DNA of 64,000 nucleotides, from contig NWQQ01000020.1 of assembly GCA_002798255.1 (NCBI GenBank), positions 88,477 through 152,476 on the forward strand, in the 5' to 3' direction. Numbering within the stretch: position 1 is the first letter of the stretch; every line of letters starts with the position of its first letter. Source of the DNA: Lysobacteraceae bacterium NML95-0200. Its GTDB lineage: Bacteria; Pseudomonadota; Gammaproteobacteria; Xanthomonadales; Xanthomonadaceae. The notes beneath the pieces were generated by a model. That model worked only from the letters and a program-made list of their open reading frames with translations, was not told the DNA's origin and ran no database searches. The position numbers and the translations under genes are program-made. Shown piece by piece: positions 1-9,223 of this stretch.

Positions 1-2933
1 ACGTGGCCGAACGTATGCGGGAGGTGCAGGACGACCTGCCCGACGGCGTGTCCCCTGTGATGTCACCGGTCACCACCGGGCTTGGCGAAGTGCTGATGTG
101 GACGGTAGATTTCATCCCCTACAACCCAAAAAATGCCAGCAAGCCGGATATGCCCGGATGGCAGTCTGGCGAGGTTTATCTCACGCCGGAGGGGGAGCGT
201 CTTGCAACAGCAAAGGCACGCGCCACTTACCTGCGCACGGTACAGGACTGGATCATCGCGCCCCAGATGCGCCAAACACCCGGGCTGGCCGGGGTCGATA
301 CGATTGGCGGCTATGTCAAGGAATACGCCGTTCGCCCCAATAGCGAACAACTGGCCGCCTACGGTCTTGGCCTGGGTGATTTGGTACGGGCAATTGAGCG
401 CGCCAATGTCCAGGCTGGTGCAGGCTTTGTCCAACGTGCCGGCGAAGGCTGGGTTGTCCGGGGCGATGCCCAGGTACAGACGGCTGAAGATCTTGCGCAA
501 ATGCCAGTGGCCAAGCGTGGCGAAGCGGTGATTCGTGTTGCCGATGTCGCCAGGGTCGAACCGGGACAAGCGCCACGACTGGGCGCAGCGACTCGAGATG
601 GGCATGAAGTGGTTCTTGGAACGGCATTGATGATTGCCGGCGGCAACAGCCGCACGGTAGCGCAGGCAGCAGTGGCGCGGCTGGCCGAAATCAATCGCAC
701 TTTGCCCCCCGGCATCACTGCCAAGCCTATGTTGGATCGCAGCATGCTGGTCAATGCCACGATAAAAACAGTCGCCAAGAATCTCGCTGAAGGCGCGCTG
801 CTGGTCATCGCGGTGCTGTTCCTGATGCTCGGCAACATCCGTGCTGCGGCAATCACGGCGCTGGTGATTCCGCTGTCGTTCCTGTTTGCAGTGATAGGCA
901 TGAACCGCTTCGGCATCAGCGGCAACCTGATGAGCCTTGGCGCGCTGGATTTCGGCATCTTGGTCGATGGCGCTGTGGTCGTAATCGAGGCAACACTGCT
1001 GATGCTTGGACAGAAACAGGCCGAGCTGGGACGCAAACTTTCTGCTGATGAACGTTTGGCAATCGCAAGCCAGGCCGCACAAAAAATGGTGCGACCCGCT
1101 GCATTCGGGCAACTCATCATTCTGCTGGTGTTTGCTCCGCTTCTTGCATTGGAAGGTGTCGAGGGCAAAACATTTCAACCGATGGCTGCCACCCTCATGA
1201 TCGCACTGGTCGGCGCGTTCATTTTTTCCTTCACTTTGGTGCCCGCCATGGCAGCCTTGTTTGTGCGTCCGCCCAAACTGGAAGCTGCACATGCATTGCC
1301 ATCGGAAAAAACACAGCGGCGCGATGATGAACATGAAACCCGCATCATGCGTCTTGCGCGTAGCAAGGCCGAACCACTCATCCGGGCGGCGGTTGCGCAC
1401 CCTCGCATGATTTTGTCTGGTGCAGTCCTCATGCTTGCCGTTGGCCTTGGCACATTCGTTTCGCTGGGACGAGCGTTCATGCCAACCCTCGATGAGGGCA
1501 GCCTGGCGATGCAGGCGCTGAGAATCCCATCCACATCGCTGGAGCAATCATTGGCGATGCAGATGAGCCTGGAGAAAGCCATTGCCAATGAACCTGAAGT
1601 GGAAACCGTTTTCTCCCGAACCGGCACCGCAGAAGCTGCCATCGACCCGATGCCGCCCAATATCTCGGACAGCGTAATTGTGCTCAAATCAAAATCCGAA
1701 TGGCCAAACCCCGGCTTGGGCAAAGAGGCGCTGATTAACCGGTTCGAGGGCATCGTTGGCCAGCATATCGGCAACGCCTTCGAATTCAGCCAGCCAATTG
1801 AATTGCGTTTCAACGAGCTGATTTCCGGTGTTCGTACGGACTTGGCCGTGATGGTATTCGGTGACGACTTTGGCATCCTGCAACCGATTGCCGAGCAAAT
1901 TTCGCTCAAGCTGCGGCACATTGATGGCGCGGCAGATGTACGCGTGGAGCAGGTATCGGGTTTGCCGATGCTTACTGTGCGGATCGATCACGCCGCTGCG
2001 GCACAGTATGGCTTGAGTGCGGCGGATGTCAGCGAAGCACTAAGCACCGGCATTGGGGGGACTGCTGCGGGCAAGATTTTCGAGGGTGATCGCCGTTTCG
2101 AGGTTGTGGTTCGGCTTGATGAAGAGACCAGGAATGATCCCGCTGAACTTGCGGCGCTGCCCGTGCTGACACCCGATGCCACAACCGTGCCGCTGTCCTT
2201 GATCGCCAGTATCGAGGTCAGCGAAGGCCCCAACCAAATTAGCCGGAACAATGGCAGCCGTCGTATCGTGGTTCAGGCCAATGTCCGTGGCCGCGACTTG
2301 GGGGGATTCGTCAAAGAAGCACAGGCAGCGGTAGCCGATATCGCCCTGCCCAGCGGGGTTTATCTCAATTGGGGCGGGCAATTCGAAAATCTGCAACGCG
2401 CCGAAGCTCGATTGGCACTACTGATTCCACTGGTATTCCTGATGATCGGCGTGCTGCTCTACATCGCGCTTGGCAGTATCCGTGAGGCAGCTCTGGTCTT
2501 TGTCTGCGTACCGCTGGCTCTGATCGGCGGCGTATTCGCGCTATGGTTGCGTGGCATGCCGTTCTCGGTTTCTGCCGCTGTTGGCTTCATCGCTGTTTCC
2601 GGCGTCGCAACGCTCAATGGCCTGGTGCTGATGCAGGCCATCGGCGAGCGTCTGCGCGCCGGAGATATGCCTCTGGAAGCCGCCACAGCCGGTGCATCCG
2701 CTCGCCTGCGCGCTGTATTTACCACAGCCCTGGTCGCCATCGCCGGCTTCATTCCGATGGCCATTGCCACAGGTTCCGGCGCCGAAGTGCAAAAACCGCT
2801 GGCAACCGTGGTCATCGGCGGGCTGATTACGGCAACCGTGCTGACTTTGCTGGTCTTGCCTGCCTTCGCAGCATTTGCTGCCGTGAAACATCAAGCCAAA
2901 CTGCGCACAACAGGAGAGGCTCGCCCATGCTGA
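1..2933 (+). CDS. Heavy-metal efflux RND transporter, CzcA/CusA type (5' end outside the window)
   Basis: This is the inner-membrane pump of a tripartite heavy-metal exporter that uses proton antiport to move divalent or monovalent metal cations out of the cell. The frame is open from the first bases; about 976 codons are visible, whereas the family is usually about 1040, so the N-terminal membrane segment and part of the first periplasmic loop lie upstream. About residue 260 onward there is a run of membrane segments with the motif GALDFGILVDGAVV, whose paired aspartates are typical of the HME-RND subfamily in transmembrane helix 4. A second membrane block lies at the C-terminus after about residue 800. 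Metal specificity cannot be told from the sequence. A hairpin terminator follows. Confidence 0.93.
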   Translation, partial: VAERMREVQDDLPDGVSPVMSPVTTGLGEVLMWTVDFIPYNPKNASKPDMPGWQSGEVYLTPEGERLATAKARATYLRTVQDWIIAPQMRQTPGLAGVDTIGGYVKEYAVRPNSEQLAAYGLGLGDLVRAIERANVQAGAGFVQRAGEGWVVRGDAQVQTAEDLAQMPVAKRGEAVIRVADVARVEPGQAPRLGAATRDGHEVVLGTALMIAGGNSRTVAQAAVARLAEINRTLPPGITAKPMLDRSMLVNATIKTVAKNLAEGALLVIAVLFLMLGNIRAAAITALVIPLSFLFAVIGMNRFGISGNLMSLGALDFGILVDGAVVVIEATLLMLGQKQAELGRKLSADERLAIASQAAQKMVRPAAFGQLIILLVFAPLLALEGVEGKTFQPMAATLMIALVGAFIFSFTLVPAMAALFVRPPKLEAAHALPSEKTQRRDDEHETRIMRLARSKAEPLIRAAVAHPRMILSGAVLMLAVGLGTFVSLGRAFMPTLDEGSLAMQALRIPSTSLEQSLAMQMSLEKAIANEPEVETVFSRTGTAEAAIDPMPPNISDSVIVLKSKSEWPNPGLGKEALINRFEGIVGQHIGNAFEFSQPIELRFNELISGVRTDLAVMVFGDDFGILQPIAEQISLKLRHIDGAADVRVEQVSGLPMLTVRIDHAAAAQYGLSAADVSEALSTGIGGTAAGKIFEGDRRFEVVVRLDEETRNDPAELAALPVLTPDATTVPLSLIASIEVSEGPNQISRNNGSRRIVVQANVRGRDLGGFVKEAQAAVADIALPSGVYLNWGGQFENLQRAEARLALLIPLVFLMIGVLLYIALGSIREAALVFVCVPLALIGGVFALWLRGMPFSVSAAVGFIAVSGVATLNGLVLMQAIGERLRAGDMPLEAATAGASARLRAVFTTALVAIAGFIPMAIATGSGAEVQKPLATVVIGGLITATVLTLLVLPAFAAFAAVKHQAKLRTTGEARPC

Positions 2934-2968
2934 TGGCAAAGCGAAATTGTCGAATGCCCACAACAAAC

Positions 2969-2993
2969 GCGCGGCTCAAAGCCGCGCTTTTTT
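2969..2993 (+). terminator. Intrinsic terminator after the RND pump
   Basis: An 8-bp perfect stem (GCGCGGCT / AGCCGCGC) with a three-base loop is followed by six T. It ends the rightward RND transcript. It lies just past the 3' end of the convergent gene that stops at 3027. Confidence 0.85.
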
Positions 2994-3026
2994 ATCCAAA
3001 AAACACAACACTTGTTGCTTGTTTGC

Positions 3027-3626
3027 TTATGAGCGGTTGCGGAACCGTCCGCCGCGAACTATCAGTACCATCAAAATCCACAGCAATACTGCCAGACGCA
3101 GCGCCAGCGCCCCGCCGGTGAATGCCGGCGCCAGCAGTGCCAACGCCGGTATCGCCAGCCATAACAGCGCCATCCAAAGCCGACCTCTGCCCGGCAAGGT
3201 GCGTGCCAGCATCGCACAGCCTGCCATCAGCCATAGACATAGCCACCACAGCATCCCGGCCAGGACATGCAGGCGGTTCGCGTCCTCGTCTGCCGGGCGT
3301 GCCGCATCAAACGGCAGCACTCCCTGCAGCGCAAACGCCAATGCCGCCAGCAGAGCCATTTGCCAGGCCAGCCGCAGTCCCAAACCACTGCCTTCGGGCA
3401 AGCGGTCGCGGGTGCGGTGCGCATGCCAGGCCATGCCCAGCCCCGGCCACAGAAATAGCGGGATGCCCAGCCACGGCGCATGCGCGGCAAGCTGCGAGAG
3501 CGAATGCCGCAGGTGTGAGTATTCTGGCCATGCCAGCGTCGCCCAGGCCACCACCACAAGCGGCGGCAACCAGGTCAATACCATCCACCTGCTCGCTGCC
3601 TTGCAAACCGCGCTGTCTGACACCAT
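3027..3626 (-). CDS. DUF998-type integral membrane protein
   Basis: This 199-residue protein consists almost entirely of hydrophobic helices, about five or six membrane segments, with short loops. The layout and motifs such as the tryptophan-rich segment WWLCLWLM resemble the DUF998 family of bacterial membrane proteins of unknown function. The true start is uncertain: an internal ATG at 3584 would shorten it by 14 residues, and neither start has a clear ribosome binding site. It converges on the RND gene and diverges from cnoX, so it is probably monocistronic. No enzymatic motif is visible. Confidence 0.6.
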   Translation of the reverse strand: MVSDSAVCKAASRWMVLTWLPPLVVVAWATLAWPEYSHLRHSLSQLAAHAPWLGIPLFLWPGLGMAWHAHRTRDRLPEGSGLGLRLAWQMALLAALAFALQGVLPFDAARPADEDANRLHVLAGMLWWLCLWLMAGCAMLARTLPGRGRLWMALLWLAIPALALLAPAFTGGALALRLAVLLWILMVLIVRGGRFRNRS

Positions 3627-3660
3627 CTACACATCCATCAACCCATCCAAGGCCACCATG

Positions 3661-4524
3661 ATGACCGATTCCAGCAATAACCCCCATGTTTTTGATGCCG
3701 CAGCCGCCAGTTTCGAGGCCGATGTCATCCGCGCATCCGTTGACACCCCGGTACTGGTGGATTTTTGGGCGACCTGGTGTGGCCCGTGCAAAACCTTGGG
3801 GCCGGTACTGGAAAAACTCGCCGCCGAGTACAACGGCGCCTTCCGGCTTGCCAAGGTGGATGTCGATGCCGAGCAGCAACTGGCTGCGGTTTTTCAAATC
3901 CGTTCGGTGCCGACGGTGATGCTGGTCAAGGGTGGACAACTGGTGGACGGCTTCCCCGGCGCCCTGCCCGAAGGCGAGCTGCGCAAGTTTTTGGCAAGCC
4001 ATGGCATCGAGCCACTGGCAGGCGAGGAAAGCGCCGAAGCCGCGCCGCTTGACCCGCATCAGCAAGTCATCCGCCTGCGCAAGCTGGTCGAAGAAGAGGC
4101 CGACAAGGCCGAGCACCGTCTGGATTTGGCGCTTGCCCTGCTCGCCACCGGCGCTGCCAGCGAGGCCGAACAGTTACTGGACGGACTGCCCGCCAATCTC
4201 GCCACCGACGAGCGCACCGTCAAGGCGCGCGCCCGGCTTGGCTTTGCTGCCCTGCTAAAGGACGCGCCACCGCGTGAAGTGCTGCAAGCGGCCATCGCCG
4301 CCAACCCCGATGACCTCACCGCCCTGCATCTTCTGGGCGTGCATGAAATCGTCAGCGGCGATGCCGAGCAGGGCTTGCAAGCCTTCATGACCATGCTGCG
4401 CCAGGACCGGCAATTCAACGACGGCCTGCCGCGCCGCGCCCTGATTGATGCCTTCAACATCCTGGACGACGCGGCGCTGGTCTCCAAATACCGCCGGCAG
4501 ATGTCCTCGATTCTGCTGGCCTGA
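3661..4524 (+). CDS. cnoX: CnoX/YbbN family chaperedoxin (thioredoxin fold plus TPR)
   Basis: The 287-residue protein has an N-terminal thioredoxin domain (about residues 10-115) with an intact WCGPC active site at 39-43 and the cis-proline context RSVPT, followed by a C-terminal TPR region of about 160 residues. This is the architecture and length of CnoX (YbbN), a holdase that protects chaperone clients from oxidation. The E. coli protein has lost the WCGPC motif, whereas this copy keeps both cysteines, so it may also be an active thiol oxidoreductase; that last point is inference. The start at 3661 was chosen because AAGG lies eight bases upstream; an ATG at 3658 is equally in frame. The open frame extends far upstream but that part is low-complexity antisense to the DUF998 gene. 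Confidence 0.88.
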   Translation: MTDSSNNPHVFDAAAASFEADVIRASVDTPVLVDFWATWCGPCKTLGPVLEKLAAEYNGAFRLAKVDVDAEQQLAAVFQIRSVPTVMLVKGGQLVDGFPGALPEGELRKFLASHGIEPLAGEESAEAAPLDPHQQVIRLRKLVEEEADKAEHRLDLALALLATGAASEAEQLLDGLPANLATDERTVKARARLGFAALLKDAPPREVLQAAIAANPDDLTALHLLGVHEIVSGDAEQGLQAFMTMLRQDRQFNDGLPRRALIDAFNILDDAALVSKYRRQMSSILLA

Positions 4525-4582
4525 AGTTTTTTCAAACAAATGCGTGCGCTAGGCACATTGTGCCGCTATACTGCGCACCCGC

Positions 4583-4669
4583 GCCGGAGTGGCGGAATTG
4601 GTAGACGCAGCGGATTCAAAATCCGCCGCCCTTAAAAGCGTGTGGGTTCGAGTCCCACCCCCGGCACCA
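4583..4669 (+). tRNA. tRNA-Leu (anticodon CAA)
   Basis: The 87-nt cloverleaf has a seven-base acceptor stem with one A-C mismatch, a D-loop GGTAGA, an anticodon loop TTCAAAA on a five-base stem, a long class II variable arm, a T-arm GGTTCGAGTCC, and an encoded CCA. The anticodon CAA reads the leucine codon UUG. It is followed by a terminator and by the remains of an integrase gene in the same direction, the normal arrangement for an element integrated at a tRNA 3' end. Confidence 0.95.
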
Positions 4670-4715
4670 CAAGGACGTTTCAAGGGGGGTTCCTGAATAA
4701 GCCAAAACCTCCTAA

Positions 4716-4740
4716 AAAGCCCGCCACGTGCGGGTTTTTT
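4716..4740 (+). terminator. Intrinsic terminator after tRNA-Leu
   Basis: A five-base GC stem (CCCGC / GCGGG, 4720-4734) is flanked by an A run and followed by six T, giving a terminator for the tRNA transcript. Confidence 0.75.
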
Positions 4741-4837
4741 CGTTTCTGAATGCTTCAAAGGGATTCTCTCAATCCCGACCAGTGTGGGGGTATCGAAAAA
4801 GTCATGCCACTATGTGCCCAAAAAGAGGGGTACGGGT

Positions 4838-4942
4838 ATGGCAAAGGAAACCGGCAAACTGCAAGCAGTCGCTCTCAAGCATTTACCCACAGGCAAACAC
4901 GCCGACGGTGGCGGCACGTTCCTGCATGTGCAGAAGACAGGT
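4838..4942 (+). pseudogene. Integrase relic: N-terminal ~35 codons of a tyrosine recombinase
   Basis: From the ATG at 4838 about 35 codons read as the N-terminal arm-binding domain of P4-type integrases (DUF4102), ending in the signature HADGGGTFLHVQKTG. After that the reading frame enters the reversed 3' end of pncC and stops. The catalytic domain is wholly missing, so it cannot be functional. Its place directly after tRNA-Leu and in the same direction is that expected for a genomic island or prophage inserted in this tRNA. The rest of the element has been deleted, along with the end of pncC. The breakpoint (about 4935-4945) is inferred from where each family likeness ends. Confidence 0.7.
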
Positions 4943-5385
4943 GCACGGCATCGCGGTCGCCGTCGAACTGGAATAGCCGGGTGCGGGCATAGTCGCCACG
5001 ACGTTTCCAGCCAAACCAGACGGTACCGACCGGTTTGTCCGGGGCGCCGCCGCCCGGGCCTGCGATGCCGGTGACGGCCACGGCCATGCTGGCGCCAGAA
5101 TGCACCAGAGCGCCGGCAACCATCTCCGCCACGCATTCGCGGCTGACCGCGCCGTGTTTTTCCAGGGTTTCCGGGCGCACGCCGAGCAGTGCCTGTTTGG
5201 CCTCATAACTGTAGGCGACCATGCCGTAGTCGAACCATTCGGATGCGTCGCTGATGCCGGTGGCGGCTTTGGCAATCCAGCCGCCGGTACAGCTTTCGGC
5301 AGTGACCAGCATCAGGTGCTGGCGAGGCAGTGCCACGCCAGTTTGGGGGGAGCTGTTCAAGCTGGCTGTCGGTGGGGATATTCAT
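4943..5385 (-). pseudogene. pncC: PncC/CinA C-terminal-domain amidase, frameshifted and 3'-truncated
   Basis: The central region reads as a nicotinamide-nucleotide amidase (CinA C-terminal domain): TAESCTGGWIAKA near the start and AVTGIAGPGGGAPDKPVGTVWFGW in the middle. This enzyme recycles NMN to nicotinate mononucleotide. Two defects are seen. The natural ATG at 5385 opens a plausible N-terminus (MNIPTDSQLEQL) in a different frame from the core; the two meet at a run of six G at 5345-5350, so one base has been lost or gained there, or it is a sequencing error. At the other end the protein runs out after FDGDRDAV, about 20 residues early, where the DNA becomes the integrase relic. A TTG codon at 5360 could still initiate the core. 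It is the last gene of the ftsY-mutY-yggX operon. Confidence 0.75.
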
Positions 5386-5398
5386 CGGGTAACGACAT

Positions 5399-5668
5399 CT
5401 AGCCTTCCGGGGTGTAGCCGGCCGGTTTCTCAGCGCCTTCGCCAAACAGGAATTTGTCCATTTCTTTTTCCAAAAAGGCGCGGTGTTCGGGGTTCATCGG
5501 TGAGAGCCGGTTTTCGTTGATGAGCATGGTTTGGTGCGCAAGCCAGGCGGCCCATGCGGTCTTGCCGATATTGGCGAATACGCGCTTACCCATTTCGCCC
5601 GGCCAGGGGATGAAGTCCAGCCCTTCGGTTTGACGCTGCTCGCGTTGGCAAAAAACGGTTCGGCTCAT
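5399..5668 (-). CDS. yggX: YggX family Fe(II)-trafficking / oxidative-damage protection protein
   Basis: The 89-residue protein matches YggX along its whole length: MSRTVFC with the conserved early cysteine, the PWPGEMGKR segment, and [17 protein letters not shown] near the end. YggX protects and helps repair oxidised Fe-S clusters in the cytosol. It overlaps the stop of mutY by four bases, and this mutY-yggX pairing is conserved in gammaproteobacteria. It makes sense functionally because MutY carries a [4Fe-4S] cluster. Confidence 0.95.
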   Translation of the reverse strand: MSRTVFCQREQRQTEGLDFIPWPGEMGKRVFANIGKTAWAAWLAHQTMLINENRLSPMNPEHRAFLEKEMDKFLFGEGAEKPAGYTPEG

Positions 5669-6747
5669 GCTTGGGGTTCCTGTTCTATCAGTTTACGCAC
5701 TGGGGCGGGGATGCCAAGTGTGATGAGTTCTTCGCGGCTTGCCCAGCGCAGGCTGTTATTGTCGCCTACGCCCGGATGTGCGGCGAGTGCTTGCAATAAA
5801 AGCGGCTGGATTTGCAGCCGGAAATGGGTGAATACATGCAAGATGGCGGGGAGTGGTGTCATCGTGATGTTATCGGGCAGGCGGGCGTATTGTCGGGCGA
5901 TATTGATGAGTGTGGTGCTATCGCTGGCTTCGGGCAGTGACCAGAGTGAGGGCCAGACTCCGGTCGGTGGGCGGCGCAGCAGCAGGCTGCGGCCTGCGGC
6001 ATCGCGCAGCCAGAGCATCTGCGTTTGCCGGACGGGAATGGTTTTTTTCGGGCGTGGCGCAGGCAGGCTGGCCGTGCGGCCGGTGTTTTTTGCAACGCAA
6101 ATATCGGCAAACGGGCAGTGCAGGCAATGTGGGCGGCTGCGGCTGCACAGGGTGGCGCCCAGGTCCATCTGCGCCTGGGTATAGTAGGCCATGCGCTCTG
6201 GCGTTGCTGGCAGCGAGGCCCAGGCCAGTTGCCAGAGTTGCTTTTCAACTGCGGGCGATCCCGGCCAGCCCTCCACACCGTGCAGACGACTCAAAACCCG
6301 TTTCACATTGCCGTCAAGAATCGGGTAGGGCGCATTCCAGGCCTGCGCCAGAATCGCGCCAGCGGTGCTTGGGCCAATGCCGGGCAGGGCGAGCAGGGCA
6401 TCGAAGTCTTGCGGCAACTGGCCGCCATGTTGCGCCACGCATTGCTTCGCTGCCGTATGCAGGTTGCGGGCGCGGCTGTAATAGCCTAGCCCCGACCAGA
6501 GTGAGAGCACCTGGTCGGGATGTGCTGCGGCCAGGCTCGGCAAATCGGGCAGGGCGGAGACAAAACGCTGGAAATACGGGATGACGGTTGCCACTTGTGT
6601 TTGCTGCAACATGATTTCCGACAGCCAGACCCGGTAAGGTGTGCGCGGCTGCATCCATGGCAGGTCATGGCGGCCATGCTGCTCGAACCAGGCAATCAGG
6701 CGTTCGGCAAATACCCGGCAGATATGTTCGCTGTGGCCTTGCTTCAT
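5665..6747 (-). CDS. mutY: Adenine DNA glycosylase MutY
   Basis: MutY removes adenine mispaired with 8-oxoguanine. The 360-residue protein has the catalytic glutamate in [11 protein letters not shown] (Glu44), the helix-hairpin-helix [15 protein letters not shown] followed by the catalytic aspartate in [12 protein letters not shown], and the [4Fe-4S] cysteine pattern C-x6-C-x2-C-x5-C in the segment that starts [11 protein letters not shown]-terminal NUDIX-like 8-oxoG recognition domain (about residues 230-350) completes it. It overlaps the preceding asmA-like gene by four bases and yggX by four bases, which points to one translationally coupled operon. Confidence 0.97.
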   Translation of the reverse strand: MKQGHSEHICRVFAERLIAWFEQHGRHDLPWMQPRTPYRVWLSEIMLQQTQVATVIPYFQRFVSALPDLPSLAAAHPDQVLSLWSGLGYYSRARNLHTAAKQCVAQHGGQLPQDFDALLALPGIGPSTAGAILAQAWNAPYPILDGNVKRVLSRLHGVEGWPGSPAVEKQLWQLAWASLPATPERMAYYTQAQMDLGATLCSRSRPHCLHCPFADICVAKNTGRTASLPAPRPKKTIPVRQTQMLWLRDAAGRSLLLRRPPTGVWPSLWSLPEASDSTTLINIARQYARLPDNITMTPLPAILHVFTHFRLQIQPLLLQALAAHPGVGDNNSLRWASREELITLGIPAPVRKLIEQEPQA

Positions 6748-8024
6748 GGCGACAGGCTGGGGTCTTCGATGCCGATTTCAACGCCTTCCAGTACGGCGCC
6801 TTCGACAATCAGGCGCGGCGTGCTGACTTTGCCCTGCAGTGGTGGCAGTGGTGAGCTGTGAGCGTCTTGCGCCAGCCAGGCCTGCATTTGCCGGATGCGC
6901 AGCCGCGCCTCTAGGTGGCTGTCATCGCGGCGCAGCTGCAAGTCGAGCGGCGCGGAGAAATCGGCATCGCCCTGATAGCCGATGGCAAATGGCAGTGGTG
7001 AGCGTGAGGCGTGCAGCGGTGCGGGCAGGGCAGGCCATGACGAAGGCCAGTGGGGAAGTTCGCCCTGCAAGGCCAGGTGCAGGTTTTCATCCAGTGCCAA
7101 GCGGCCATAGGCGCTGAAATCGGGGATGGACGCCTGGCCGCGAATGGCGATGGCAAGCGGCTCGGCCGTGATGGTGCCCGATGCCCAGTGCAGCCGGCCG
7201 TAAGCGCCGAATGCCAGCGCCAGCGGAGCGCCGTCTTCGGGCAGATACTGCAGTGCCGTGGACAGCCGGGCGCGCTCAAGTATGAGATGCCCATCTTGCT
7301 GGTGCAGATGGGCGCGCAGCCGGATACGCGCGGGCAGTCGCCAAGTTGCATCGGCAACCTCAAGCTGGCCGGAAACGCCAAGGCCGGTGGAGATGGCGGC
7401 TTTGCTAAGTGCCAGATTCAGGTCAAAGTCCAGGCGGGTGCTGCCGGTGAGGGAGCGGCCTTGCAAGGCGGCCTGCAAGGGCGCATCCGGTGCGAAATGC
7501 GGGATATCGGCTTGCAGGTTTTCCACGCGCCAGCCCTCGCCCTGCACGCGTCCCTCGCGGATGCCAAGGCCGCGCAGCAGGGTCGGCAGGCGGGTTTCAG
7601 CCGCGCTGGCCGGGCGGCTTTGCTGCCAGCTTTGCAGGGCGGCCAAGTCAAGGCTTGGAGCATCGAGTTCAATGCGCTCGATGTCGAGCACTTGGCCGCG
7701 GCGTCTCAGGGTTTTCCACGGCACGGCCAGATATACGCGGCGTGCCTGAAACAGGGGCTTGGCGCTGCCCGTGGCGCGGGCGCTGACATCGTCCAGGCTT
7801 ATATAAGGCGTGGCGCCCAGGCCATAGCGTGCAGAGGCGGCCTGGATTTCAAGGCCGGTGGCCGCCCCCAGTTGTTTCAGGGCAATATCGGCCAGTGTGG
7901 ATGGCCGCAGCATCAGCAGCATGCCCGCCAACAGCAAGGCCAGCGGTATCAGTGCAAGCAGGATTGCGCGCCTGCGCCGACGTGCGGGCTTTGGGGTGTC
8001 AGCGGCTTGGGCCGATGGACTCAC
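6744..8024 (-). CDS. AsmA-family envelope protein
   Basis: The 426-residue protein has an arginine-rich cytoplasmic start (ARRRRRAI), one N-terminal membrane anchor (about residues 19-40), and a large periplasmic region of short beta strands, the pattern of the AsmA/YhjG superfamily. These proteins are linked to outer-membrane assembly and to lipid transport between membranes. It starts with GTG overlapping the ftsY stop (GTGA). The segment between ftsY and mutY is commonly occupied by such a protein in Xanthomonadales (recalled, not searched). The exact role is unknown. Confidence 0.75.
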   Translation of the reverse strand: MSPSAQAADTPKPARRRRRAILLALIPLALLLAGMLLMLRPSTLADIALKQLGAATGLEIQAASARYGLGATPYISLDDVSARATGSAKPLFQARRVYLAVPWKTLRRRGQVLDIERIELDAPSLDLAALQSWQQSRPASAAETRLPTLLRGLGIREGRVQGEGWRVENLQADIPHFAPDAPLQAALQGRSLTGSTRLDFDLNLALSKAAISTGLGVSGQLEVADATWRLPARIRLRAHLHQQDGHLILERARLSTALQYLPEDGAPLALAFGAYGRLHWASGTITAEPLAIAIRGQASIPDFSAYGRLALDENLHLALQGELPHWPSSWPALPAPLHASRSPLPFAIGYQGDADFSAPLDLQLRRDDSHLEARLRIRQMQAWLAQDAHSSPLPPLQGKVSTPRLIVEGAVLEGVEIGIEDPSLSP

Positions 8025-9169
8025 TGACTGAGTGATTCCGGCAGCAGCGCATCGACAAAGGCTTCGGGGTCGAAGATGCGCAGGTCTTCCGGGCGCTCGC
8101 CAATGCCGGCGTAGCGGATGGGAATGCCAAACTCGCGCGCCAGCGCAAACACCACGCCGCCCTTGGCGGTGCCGTCCAGCTTGGTGACCACAAGCCCGGT
8201 GACCGGTACCTTGGCATTGAAGGCGCGCAGCTGCGAAATCGCGTTCTGCCCGGTGGTGCCGTCAATCACCATCAGCACTTCATGCGGAATGCCCGCGCCA
8301 TGCTTGCCCAGCACGCGCACGATTTTGCCCAGCTCGTCCATCAGCCCACCCTGGGTATGCAGGCGGCCTGCGGTATCGGCAATCAGGATGCTGCTGCCGC
8401 GCGCCCTGGCAGAAGAATAGGCATCGAACGCCACCGCGGCGGCATCGGCATCCTGTCCCTGCGCCACCACATGCACGCCATTGCGCTCGCCCCAGGCCTG
8501 CAACTGCGCCACGGCGGCAGCGCGGAAGGTATCGCCTGCCGCCAGCATGATTTGATGGCCATCCTGGCTGAAGCGGCGCGCCAGTTTGCCGATGGTGGTG
8601 GTCTTGCCCACGCCATTGACGCCGATGGTAAGGATGACGAACGGGCGCGCGTTGCGGTCGATTTGCAGCGGCTTGGCGACCGGGCGCAACATCGCAATCA
8701 GGTCTTCGCGCAGTGCCGCCAGCAGCGCGCTGGCATCGGCAAATTCGCGGCGATTCATGCGCGTGCGCAGGTCTTCCACCAGCGTGGTGGTGGCCTTGAT
8801 GCCGACATCGGCGGTCAGCAGCGCGGTTTCGATTTCTTCCAGCAAGCTCTCATCGAGCTTGGGATTGCGCGAGAACAGCCCGCCCAGGCTCTTGGCAAAG
8901 CTGCTGCCCTTGAGGCGCTCGCGCCAGCCGATTTTGCCGGCGGGCGCTGCCGGTGCGGCATGGGCATAGTCCGGGTCGTCGGCGCTGCTTGCGGGTGCGG
9001 CTTCCGCTGGCGGTGTCGGCGCCTGAGTTTTTTCAGCTTCCGGCGCGGGTGTGGGCGGAACAAATGGAATATCGCTGAGCACCGGCTCTGCCGTGACCGG
9101 CGGAGCAGTGGGTTGTTCGGCAGGTTTTTCGCTTTCAGCAGGCTTTTTGCGCCAGAACCAGTTAACCAT
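8021..9169 (-). CDS. ftsY: Signal recognition particle receptor FtsY
   Basis: FtsY docks the SRP-ribosome complex at the inner membrane. The 382-residue protein begins MVNWFWRKK and has an acidic proline- and alanine-rich A domain (to about residue 85), then the NG GTPase: GVNGVGKTTTIGKL (G1), DTAGR (G3), and VTKLDGTAKGG (G4/G5). The start at 9169 was chosen because the typical FtsY N-terminus begins there; the frame is open further upstream without any recognisable sequence. It is the first gene of the leftward operon and diverges from rsmD, the common gammaproteobacterial arrangement. Confidence 0.97.
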   Translation of the reverse strand: MVNWFWRKKPAESEKPAEQPTAPPVTAEPVLSDIPFVPPTPAPEAEKTQAPTPPAEAAPASSADDPDYAHAAPAAPAGKIGWRERLKGSSFAKSLGGLFSRNPKLDESLLEEIETALLTADVGIKATTTLVEDLRTRMNRREFADASALLAALREDLIAMLRPVAKPLQIDRNARPFVILTIGVNGVGKTTTIGKLARRFSQDGHQIMLAAGDTFRAAAVAQLQAWGERNGVHVVAQGQDADAAAVAFDAYSSARARGSSILIADTAGRLHTQGGLMDELGKIVRVLGKHGAGIPHEVLMVIDGTTGQNAISQLRAFNAKVPVTGLVVTKLDGTAKGGVVFALAREFGIPIRYAGIGERPEDLRIFDPEAFVDALLPESLSQ

Positions 9170-9223
9170 GTGCGGTCGGTTGTCGGAAAATACGCGCATG
9201 GTAGCACTGGGCATCAGTTTGTC

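Noticed and set aside
63..1547. A 494-codon minus-strand frame opposite the RND pump gene
   Set aside because: Rich in Cys, His, Arg and Gln in no pattern, antisense to a clear RND protein; a composition artefact.
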